This document shows, piece by piece, positions 1-5,279 of a stretch of 6,150 bases of DNA. Below the pieces are notes generated by a model. The model searched no databases and was not told the DNA's origin. It worked only from the letters and a program-made list of their open reading frames with translations. Source of the stretch: a candidate division LCP-89 bacterium (GTDB taxonomy: Bacteria > Electryoneota > B3-LCP); assembly GCA_025774735.1 (NCBI GenBank), contig JALGZU010000178.1, positions 1-6,150 on the forward strand, read 5' to 3'. Positions within the stretch are counted from its first letter, which is position 1; each line of letters starts with the position of its first letter. The translations under genes were made by a program, and so were the position numbers.

Positions 1-1835
1 CGGCGCTTGGTCCAGGAAAGCGAATATCCGATCCAGCCTGTCAATTGACCCGTCTTTCGCCTCAGCAACCATTCAATGCCATAGGCATAGCCATCCCCGG
101 AAAGAAATGCATCGGAGGCATCGAATGACGGATCCGAAATGAGCATATTGAAGGTGGTAACGTTATTCATGTCGGTGTAGTAGGTCTCCGTCGTGAATTC
201 GAGATCCGGGCGCGGCTCCCATTCAAATCCGAGCACGATCTGATCGGAGTAGGTGGGTTCCATGGTCTCGTCGACCGGGGTCCAGATGTCGAAACTGCTC
301 ATCCCTTCGCCGAAATTGATCAGGTTGATCCACTGTGTATATCGCCCACCGGCTGCCTTAAAACGCATATCAGGGCCGTTATGGAAAACGAGAGCCAGGC
401 GGGGATCTAACCGGTAGTGGTCTCCAGCCTGGTGATAGTAGCCCCTGAGACCGGGTTGGATTTCGAACATGGGGTGCAGGCGCCATCGATCCTGTACGTA
501 AATGGAATAGTTGTAGGTCGCGTCATCAACATCGACCCACCGCATCTCATCATTGCCCATCTCGAGTTGAAACTCATAGCGGCTGATCCAGATACCGGCT
601 TTGAGCCGATGATTCTGGCTGCCCATATATTCCAGATCGGTTTTGAGTGAGTAGTCCAGAAGTTCGTCGTAAGCGTCCTCCATGGTGACTCCATCGTTCA
701 CAAACGCCCACTTGGAACGATAACGGCTGACCGCCGTACCGACGGTGAAAAACAGATTTCGGCCTAAAACATGGCGCAGACGGCTGGTTAAAGTGCGATT
801 TCCCCAGGTCAGTTCCACATTTATTGGGCTATCCACAGGGCCGGTTTCGAGATCGAAGTGGTCAGAGCCCCAGTAACCGGCCAGTAACAGGCTGGTTTTA
901 TCCGACAGATCAAGGTTCACTTTGCCGTTGGCGTCGTAGAAGTAGTAGTCCGGCAGGTCCAAATCTTCGTCAGCATTCCGCATCATTTCGATGATCGGCT
1001 CCATGTAGGTGCGCCGCGCTGAAATGGCATAAGAGCCCCGTTTCTTGGGCAGGGGACCTTCGAGTGCTCCTCTGGAGGAAATAGTGCCCAGGGAGATCAT
1101 CCCTTCCGCCTCTTTTCGGTTCCCTTCGTTGGTGATGACATCCAGGACGCTACCAGATCGGCCGCCGTACTCGGCGGGAAATCCACCCTTGATCAGTTCG
1201 ATGCGTTTGACGGCGTCTGCATTGAAGGTACTGAAAATTCCGAACAGGTGGGAGGGATTGTAGACCACATTGTGGTCCATCAAAATCAGGGTTTGGTCGG
1301 GGCTTCCACCGCGCACGTAAAGTGCACTGCTTATATCAGAAGAGGCTTTGACGCCTGGAAGTTGCTGCATGGTGCGCAGAACGTCCATCTCACCTCCGAG
1401 GGAGGGCATCTTGCGGATGGTTCCGATGTCAATGGGAATGGTGGAGACTTCGGGACTCAGTCGAGTTTCACGCTCATTTTCATCGTCCAGTACATAGACC
1501 ACTTCTTCCAGCTGGACGGTTGTGGGGAATAACTCGATGCGGATCGGTTCCATTAACTCCCCGGTGACCTCAACTTCTTCGGTACCTGTATGATAGCCGA
1601 GGTAGCCGGCAATGAGGGTATATGTCCCGGGGTCGAGGTTGGCGATGACAAAATAGCCGTCTAAGTTTGTGGAAGCGCCGCGCGAGGTTCCTTTGAGCAT
1701 GACGTTGGCAGCGGGGAGGGGTTCCGCACTGGTAGCGTCGATGACGAAACCGCGAATGGGATTTCGGACCTGGCCGATGGCGGATGAGCAGAAAACTGTG
1801 ACCGATATCAGCAGAAGAGTAATTAAGTATTTCAT
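1..1835 (-). CDS. TonB-dependent outer-membrane receptor with N-terminal carboxypeptidase-regulatory-like domain (3' end off the window)
   Basis: Energy-dependent uptake receptor of the outer membrane; the substrate cannot be read from the sequence. The frame is open from the ATG at 1835 to the window edge (611 complete codons), so the C-terminal barrel end and stop are missing. Residues 1-21 are a signal peptide (KYLITLLLIS core, likely cleavage after AIG). Residues about 26-103 form a carboxypeptidase-regulatory-like beta-sandwich (GTSRGASTNLDGYF, LDPGTYTL, YLGY). LEEVV at 109-113 resembles the segment that often precedes the plug. The plug spans about 148-240, with LYVRGGSPDQTLILMD, YNPSHLFGIFSTFN and IKGGFPAEYGGRSG. 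After it come alternating strands of a beta-barrel, ending in GWIGYSLSWTKR. Relatives are usually about 750-900 residues, so perhaps 150 or more are missing. I see no strong Shine-Dalgarno; GAGAT lies about 6-10 nt before the ATG. It lies 252 bp downstream of the repeat-protein gene on the same strand and probably has its own promoter. The family call is firm; the substrate is unknown. Confidence 0.93.
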   Translation of the reverse strand, partial: MKYLITLLLISVTVFCSSAIGQVRNPIRGFVIDATSAEPLPAANVMLKGTSRGASTNLDGYFVIANLDPGTYTLIAGYLGYHTGTEEVEVTGELMEPIRIELFPTTVQLEEVVYVLDDENERETRLSPEVSTIPIDIGTIRKMPSLGGEMDVLRTMQQLPGVKASSDISSALYVRGGSPDQTLILMDHNVVYNPSHLFGIFSTFNADAVKRIELIKGGFPAEYGGRSGSVLDVITNEGNRKEAEGMISLGTISSRGALEGPLPKKRGSYAISARRTYMEPIIEMMRNADEDLDLPDYYFYDANGKVNLDLSDKTSLLLAGYWGSDHFDLETGPVDSPINVELTWGNRTLTSRLRHVLGRNLFFTVGTAVSRYRSKWAFVNDGVTMEDAYDELLDYSLKTDLEYMGSQNHRLKAGIWISRYEFQLEMGNDEMRWVDVDDATYNYSIYVQDRWRLHPMFEIQPGLRGYYHQAGDHYRLDPRLALVFHNGPDMRFKAAGGRYTQWINLINFGEGMSSFDIWTPVDETMEPTYSDQIVLGFEWEPRPDLEFTTETYYTDMNNVTTFNMLISDPSFDASDAFLSGDGYAYGIEWLLRRKTGQLTGWIGYSLSWTKR

Positions 1836-1867
1836 ACAGTATCTCAATCTCAAATTCTCGGGTGAGA

Positions 1868-1896
1868 AATATAAAGCTAAGACGTGAAATATACAA
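1868..1896 (-). promoter_or_regulatory. Possible promoter of the TonB-dependent receptor gene
   Basis: On the minus strand TTGTAT (1891-1896) and TATATT (1868-1873) are separated by exactly 17 bp. The -10 box matches the sigma70 consensus at 5 of 6 positions, the -35 only at 3 of 6. A start point near 1861 would give a leader of about 25 nt. The -10 flank reads TATATTTC, close to the TAnnTTTG box of Bacteroidetes promoters, so either sigma type could be meant. The region is AT-rich and chance matches are likely. Confidence 0.35.
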
Positions 1897-1919
1897 CGTT
1901 TATGTAATGATTGTTTTTT

Positions 1920-1984
1920 CGGATATCAATCCGTAAATCTGGAAATTCGAAATCTTTTGGAATTTATGTTGGCCGTTACATAAA
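1920..1984. repeat. Cluster of three short inverted repeats in the AT-rich gap upstream of the receptor gene
   Basis: Three hairpin-capable inverted repeats follow one another: CGGAT/ATCCG with a 4-nt spacer (1920-1933), AAATTC/GAATTT with an 11-nt spacer (1943-1965), and TTTATGT/ACATAAA with an 8-nt spacer (1963-1984; it shares three bases with the previous one). None is followed by a T-run on the minus strand, so they do not look like terminators for the gene ending at 2088. They could be protein-binding sites or leader structures, or chance in AT-rich DNA. The rest of the 1836-2087 gap shows no gene. Confidence 0.4.
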
Positions 1985-2087
1985 AAAATTGCTAAAGAGA
2001 GATAGGCGTGTTATGGTCTTCTGTGTAATATCAGGTGGACTACAAACCGTGAGGGATATAGTATTCGGAATATTTCAGTTGGATGGG

Positions 2088-3362
2088 TTAAAACCTTACC
2101 CCCAAAACCAATCCCGGCCAGAAATAGTAGTTACGGCTGCCCTTCGTCCAGGTCGGTTCCGAAGGACCCCAGAGGGCGACGTCGTCCGCACTTTCGACGT
2201 CGGTGGTGAGCAGGTTGAGCGTGAGTCCGCCGTAAATAGCCAGGCGGGAACTTAGATTTCGTCCATAAATGAGCCGAAGCTTGGAGAGGGTATCCGTATG
2301 GTCGCGGCTGCGGCCTTCGAAACCGACATAATAGACAATGATGTCCAGATCAGCGAAACTGTCCCTCTGGAGGTAGTACTCTTTTCCGAAACCCCAGCCG
2401 GCCATCCAGTGGAAGGGCTTATCGTAGGGATTGATGCCGAAGGCGAGCAGAGGATAGTAGCGCCCGTTACCGCTGCGCACCGCCATTGTCAGAGCGGCGG
2501 TTTCGCTGATCCAGGCGTCGAACCGCAGGGGCACTTCTTCGACATAGCTGAGAAGGCCAAAAGGAATTCCATCGACGGACCGGGCATAGTTTATCAATCC
2601 GGCCTGGATGCCCGCCACGTCTCGGGCAACATTGACGAGACTCATCTCGATACCGTCGAAATCGTCGGAGTAATTAAGCAGACCTGACAGGAAGATACCA
2701 TCCACCGGGCCGACTGAACAGTTAGTCAGCCCGGCCAGATAGATACCCGTTGAATTTCGCAGAGCGCAGTTTGCAATGCCAGCGAGAAGTATTCCCGTGG
2801 ATTCATCTTCTGCATAGTTGGCTATGCCCGATAAGCCGATTCCGGTAAAAGAGTTCACCGTGCCGTTGGCAATGCCGGCGGCGTAGATACCCGTCATATC
2901 ACTCTCCGCGAAGTTGGAGAGACCGGCGAGGCTTAGACCGTCCACTTCGGCTCTGGTATAGTTTACCAGCCCGGCCAGCGCCACCGAATTCGCATCCCTC
3001 ATGACCACGTTGGCAATGCCGCTCAGCTGGACGCCGTTGGCCGATCCTTCAACCAGATTGACCAGCCCACATATCTGCAGACCGCTCATAGACTCGGTTT
3101 CCCAGTTGAGGAGGGATCCGAGTTCGAACTGTTTAACGCGTGCCACTCTACCGGCGAGGATGTTGAAGGAGAAATCCACCTCGACATTGCCCTTCGGATG
3201 TGTACCGAATCCGGGGACGAAGGAGACCTGAAAGGGAGCATAGACGGTTTCGTCGTCAGCATTATCAGCGGCGGTTACGGGGAGTACGACCACCAAACAG
3301 ATGATTATCACCAGGACTGGTGTTATTGACTGCAGTGGAGACCAGCAGTGTGCAAACTTCAT
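2088..3362 (-). CDS. Exported surface repeat protein with 16-residue G-x-x-L-[AS]-G-x-x-N repeats and a beta-rich C-terminus
   Basis: A 424-residue protein of unknown function. Residues 1 to about 32 are a signal peptide with a long hydrophobic core (VLVIIICLVVVLPV) and likely cleavage near VTA-AD. Residues 40-93 (FQVSFVPGFGTHPKG, then FSFNILAGR and FELGSLLNWE) form a capping segment. Residues 94-273 hold twelve repeat units: nine start at G/S 94, 110, 126, 142, 158, 174, 190, 206 and 222, an exact 16-residue period, then units start at 237, 251 and 265 with a 14-residue period. Residues 274-424 look like amphipathic beta strands rich in aromatics and glycine and end in WPGLVLGVRF. A final Phe is typical of outer-membrane beta-barrel proteins. 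From memory it resembles uncharacterised surface-repeat proteins (LA_2272-like in Leptospira, and similar Bacteroidetes hypothetical proteins); a database search would be needed. It starts 20 bp after the TetR stop and so is probably co-transcribed with the repressor. Export is well supported; function is not. Confidence 0.88.
   Translation of the reverse strand: MKFAHCWSPLQSITPVLVIIICLVVVLPVTAADNADDETVYAPFQVSFVPGFGTHPKGNVEVDFSFNILAGRVARVKQFELGSLLNWETESMSGLQICGLVNLVEGSANGVQLSGIANVVMRDANSVALAGLVNYTRAEVDGLSLAGLSNFAESDMTGIYAAGIANGTVNSFTGIGLSGIANYAEDESTGILLAGIANCALRNSTGIYLAGLTNCSVGPVDGIFLSGLLNYSDDFDGIEMSLVNVARDVAGIQAGLINYARSVDGIPFGLLSYVEEVPLRFDAWISETAALTMAVRSGNGRYYPLLAFGINPYDKPFHWMAGWGFGKEYYLQRDSFADLDIIVYYVGFEGRSRDHTDTLSKLRLIYGRNLSSRLAIYGGLTLNLLTTDVESADDVALWGPSEPTWTKGSRNYYFWPGLVLGVRF
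2544..3083 (-). repeat. Tandem protein-level repeat array (9 x 16 aa, then 3 units of 14 aa)
   Basis: This encodes residues 94-273 of the exported repeat protein. Consensus of the first nine units: G-[ILV]-x-L-[AS]-G-[IL]-x-N-x7. The second Gly falls at 99, 115, 131, 147, 163, 179, 195, 211 and 227, and the Asn at 102, 118, 134, 150, 166, 182, 198, 214 and 230, without a single insertion. From residue 237 the core shortens by one residue and so does the linker (GIEMSLVN, GIQAGLIN, GIPFGLLS). Neighbouring units are clearly diverged at the DNA level, so this is an old, selected protein repeat and not a recent DNA expansion. The regularity suggests a solenoid with stacked Asn, which is inference. 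Confidence 0.9.
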
Positions 3363-3366
3363 AATG

Positions 3367-3372
3367 TCCTCT
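3367..3372 (-). promoter_or_regulatory. Shine-Dalgarno site of the repeat-protein gene
   Basis: The minus strand reads AGAGGA followed by CATT and then the ATG at 3362. It is purine-rich and close to the start codon, inside the 20-bp gap after the TetR stop. It supports both the chosen start and translation from a bicistronic message. Confidence 0.6.
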
Positions 3373-3382
3373 TCTTCATAAA

Positions 3383-3925
3383 TCAGGAACCGGTAAATGC
3401 CGACTCAATTTTTTCTAACGATGCGATCAACCTGTCTTCAGTCGTCTCGTCATGATGACCGATCGACAGCAGTGACGCTGCGCCGAACGCCGTCATCCAG
3501 ATTGTCTCCATAAGAAGGTCACGCTCAGAGTCAGGCAGGTTGGTTACATCCCTCTCCTTATTCAATTCGAGGCGGATGATGGTCTTGAATTCAGAGGCGA
3601 AATCTTTTGAAGCGCGGTGAATAAAGAGGGCTTCGAAGAGGTTGCGTTCGTCTCCGGCGAAGCGGAGCAGGCCCAGCATCAATCTGCGGGAGGTGCTATC
3701 AGTCTCAGTGGCCGATACATAACGGAACAGGGTCTCCCGGGCCAATTTCAGTGCAGTGCGGCGCAGGTCCTCCACGGAGTCGAAATGGCTGTAAATCGGC
3801 GCAACCGAGGAGTTGATCCGGTCCGCAATCCTCCTGGCGCTGAGCTCGGTCAAGCCATTTTCGCGCACGATATCGTAAGCTGCCCGGATAATGTCAGCTT
3901 TGGCAAACTTCCGCTTGGGGGGCAT
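3383..3925 (-). CDS. TetR/AcrR-family transcriptional repressor
   Basis: A 180-residue one-component regulator that should bind DNA as a dimer and release it on binding an unknown small ligand. The HTH domain spans about residues 9-55: KADIIRAAYDIVRENG (helix 1), then LSARRIADRI (helix 2), SSVAPIYSHF (recognition helix 39-48) and the SVEDLRRTAL helix that follows. The C-terminal ligand/dimer domain (about 60-180) is helical; IWMTAFGAASLLSIG resembles the WHG-type TetR C-terminal signature with its His replaced by Phe. The frame stays open upstream to an ATG at 4012, but I chose the ATG at 3925: the canonical MPPKRK entry to the HTH begins there, and the promoter and operator at 3950-3979 lie between the two ATGs. 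GAAG (3934-3937) lies 8 nt upstream as a weak Shine-Dalgarno. It probably represses itself and the downstream repeat protein. The family is certain; the ligand is unknown. Confidence 0.93.
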   Translation of the reverse strand: MPPKRKFAKADIIRAAYDIVRENGLTELSARRIADRINSSVAPIYSHFDSVEDLRRTALKLARETLFRYVSATETDSTSRRLMLGLLRFAGDERNLFEALFIHRASKDFASEFKTIIRLELNKERDVTNLPDSERDLLMETIWMTAFGAASLLSIGHHDETTEDRLIASLEKIESAFTGS

Positions 3926-3949
3926 CACATCATCTTCATATAATGAATG

Positions 3950-3971
3950 TAATATAACAGGAGTTATATTA
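3950..3971. promoter_or_regulatory. Candidate TetR operator (22-bp inverted repeat)
   Basis: Two perfect 9-bp arms, TAATATAAC (3950-3958) and GTTATATTA (3963-3971), flank a 4-bp centre AGGA. The site lies 24 bp upstream of the repressor start and covers the spacer and -10 box of its promoter. Size, symmetry and position are what is expected for a dimeric TetR regulator that represses its own operon. That the neighbouring TetR binds here is inference from position. Confidence 0.75.
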
Positions 3972-3979
3972 TAAATCAA
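3951..3979 (-). promoter_or_regulatory. Promoter of the tetR-repeat protein operon
   Basis: On the minus strand a -35 box TTGATT (3974-3979) and a -10 box TATATT (3951-3956) are separated by exactly 17 bp. TGT directly before the -10 makes it an extended -10 (TGn) promoter. The start point would fall near 3944, giving a leader of about 20 nt before the ATG at 3925. The inverted repeat at 3950-3971 overlaps it, so bound repressor would block polymerase. Confidence 0.65.
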
Positions 3980-4027
3980 GCATAATATTCTCGGTTTTTG
4001 CAAGAGGTTCAACCTCGACGAAGATGC

Positions 4028-4056
4028 AAAAAAGCCCGGCTCAGCGGGCTTTTTTT
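4028..4056 (-). terminator. Rho-independent terminator after the DUF4397 lipoprotein gene, probably bidirectional
   Basis: The stem GCCCG (4034-4038) / CGGGC (4045-4049) has a 6-nt loop GCTCAG. Six A on the left (4028-4033) and seven T on the right (4050-4056) extend the pairing and give a U-run in either direction; TGC and GCA lie outside on either side. It lies about 40 bp after the stop at 4097, separating the lipoprotein gene from the tetR operon promoter that follows. Confidence 0.9.
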
Positions 4057-4096
4057 GCAGTTTTCACAAGGGAATTTAAATTGGCCACGTAAGCGG

Positions 4097-4816
4097 TTAG
4101 AGGCCGGTTTCCAGGTAGAGCTCACCGTTGAAAACAGGACCCGGCAGTCCATCGACCGATCCGGACAGGATGACGGTATAGTTGTTCCCGGAGATCAGGG
4201 TGAAGGGATCCAGGGTGGTATAGGGTACCAGGGAATCGGAGAAGTAGACATCGAATTCATAAGTGCCGGCCTCGAGTTCAAGATACGCCGAGGTCTGGTA
4301 GTGCACCAGAGTCGAGACCAGCAGGCTGTCGTCCGCATCGTACATGTTCAGATCGGGAGCGTCGGCGGAGACGTGTATGAAACGCAGGAAGACCTTCCCG
4401 GCGGCAGGGAGCGCCAGTGTATCCGGGAACGCCAGCAATTCCGGGTTTATTGTCGCTTCAAGGTCGTTGGCGATAATCGTGTATTTTTCGGCTTCAGCGA
4501 GAACGATGGTATCGCTAGCCACGGAAATGTTCGTGTTCGACAGGTATACCCGGAAGATGCGCGATCCGGTGACGAAGGAGTAGTAGCCATATTGACCGCC
4601 GTAGACCGCTCCCTGAAATATGTATTCGTAAAACGGCTCTTCGAGAGAGAGATAGGTGAAGTCAATCTCCCCGGTGCTCGCGGCGGCGTGGATAAAACCG
4701 ACGCGCCCGTACTCGTTGACCGGCTCGCTGTTGGTGATCCCTTCATCGCAGCCGGAGAAGACGATGCTTACGACGATGATGAGCACCAGGCAGATAACAC
4801 TTAGCGTATTTTTCAT
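4097..4816 (-). CDS. DUF4397-domain lipoprotein (two DUF4397-like units)
   Basis: A 239-residue envelope lipoprotein of unknown function. Start: ATG 4816, because it opens directly on a lipoprotein signal peptide (MKNTLSVICLVLIIVV, lipobox VFSGC with Cys23); an in-frame ATG at 4852 would add 12 charged residues before it. GGGA lies 7 nt upstream of the chosen ATG. Unit 1 (about 36-120) begins YGRVGFIHAA and ends EKYTIIANDL. Unit 2 (about 140-222) is a clear DUF4397: FLRFIHVSADAPDLNMYDAD, then LELEAGTYEFDVYF and GNNYTVILSG. Both units share the [VL]xFIH start and the [KN]YT[IV]I end, so the protein is an internal duplication with a diverged first copy. DUF4397 domains are extracytoplasmic beta-sandwiches without a proven activity. 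Asp24-Glu25 follow the lipid-bearing Cys, which matters for sorting. It has its own terminator, so it is probably monocistronic. Confidence 0.9.
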   Translation of the reverse strand: MKNTLSVICLVLIIVVSIVFSGCDEGITNSEPVNEYGRVGFIHAAASTGEIDFTYLSLEEPFYEYIFQGAVYGGQYGYYSFVTGSRIFRVYLSNTNISVASDTIVLAEAEKYTIIANDLEATINPELLAFPDTLALPAAGKVFLRFIHVSADAPDLNMYDADDSLLVSTLVHYQTSAYLELEAGTYEFDVYFSDSLVPYTTLDPFTLISGNNYTVILSGSVDGLPGPVFNGELYLETGL

Positions 4817-4900
4817 GGTATGATCCCGTATTGCCCAGGAATGGTCCCGCAATCTATGTATATAAACGCAGCAGACTGGTAGCTTGTTTCAATTAGTACG

Positions 4901-4961
4901 GGAATCGTATGACGGCGATTACGGATTCCGAGATCCAACCTCAAGCCGTCAGAGCATGCTC
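4901..4961. repeat. Interleaved inverted repeats and a 10-bp palindrome upstream of the lipoprotein gene
   Basis: GGAATC (4901-4906) pairs with GATTCC (4924-4929), and TGACGGC (4910-4916) pairs with GCCGTCA (4945-4951). The order is A-B-A'-B', the arrangement of a pseudoknot. A perfect palindrome GAGCATGCTC (4952-4961) abuts it. The cluster sits 85-145 bp upstream of the lipoprotein ATG and just past the terminator of the preceding gene, so it could be an upstream control site. I found no convincing promoter in 4817-4981. The arms are short enough that chance cannot be excluded. Confidence 0.35.
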
Positions 4962-4981
4962 CAGGTAAATGTTAAGACAAT

Positions 4982-5013
4982 AAAAAGCCCGGTCAGAGGG
5001 ACTCACCGGGCTT
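4982..5013 (-). terminator. Rho-independent terminator after the secreted sorting-domain protein gene
   Basis: The 9-bp perfect stem AAGCCCGGT (4985-4993) / ACCGGGCTT (5005-5013) has an 11-nt loop, inside which GAG/CTC can pair further. On the minus strand it is followed by a T-run (complement of 4982-4986). It begins 17 bp after the stop codon. Confidence 0.9.
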
Positions 5014-5030
5014 GCATAGGATCGAGGCTT

Positions 5031-5279
5031 CTATTTCAGCAACAGCATCTTTTGGGTCAGGGTGTGTTCTGCGGTGGTGAGATGCGCGAAGTAGACGCCG
5101 TTTGGTAATCCATCGCCTGAAAATGTGGCACGGTGGCTACCGGCTTGGTGGCATCCATCAACCAGGCGTGCCACCTCGCGCCCCGAGACGTCATACACGG
5201 TCAGAGTGACATTGCCGGCTTCCAGCAGGGTGAAACTGATTGTCGTGGTCGGATTGAAAGGATTAGGGTAAGCCTCCAT
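5031..5279 (-). other. C-terminal sorting domain (Por/type IX secretion type A-like, FlgD-Ig-like fold)
   Basis: This encodes the last 82 residues plus the stop codon. The opening PNPFNPTT, the central YDVSGREVARL, the NGVYF turn and the basic KMLLLK end are the standard order of this module in FCB bacteria. It marks the parent protein as cell-surface or secreted and is the strongest taxonomic hint in the window. No part of the secretion machinery itself lies here. Confidence 0.88.

Noticed and set aside
1887..1908. Second copy of the TetR operator over the receptor -35 box
   Set aside because: Only the left half (AATATA) matches; the right arm is shifted and the site is not symmetric, so the match is no better than expected in AT-rich DNA.
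1984..2007. Terminator after the repeat-protein gene
   Set aside because: On the minus strand a T-run exists, but the preceding GCCTA/TAGC pairing is 4-5 bp with a bulge, too weak to call.
1911..2255. Plus-strand open frame of 114 residues spanning the AT-rich gap
   Set aside because: Half of it is antisense to the C-terminus of the repeat protein, the other half is AT-rich spacer. It has no recognisable domain and no clear ribosome site.
3926..4012. Extension of TetR by 29 residues to an ATG at 4012
   Set aside because: It would place the promoter and operator inside the coding region and add a tail not found before the HTH in this family.
4073..4082. Perfect palindrome AATTTAAATT
   Set aside because: It is a simple AT palindrome in the 3' untranslated stretch after the lipoprotein gene, with no link to a promoter.
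3998..4804. Long plus-strand open frame (268 residues) opposite the lipoprotein gene
   Set aside because: It starts next to the terminator hairpin and runs through it, shows no domain or signal, and lies antisense to a clear DUF4397 lipoprotein. Its composition is that of a shadow frame.
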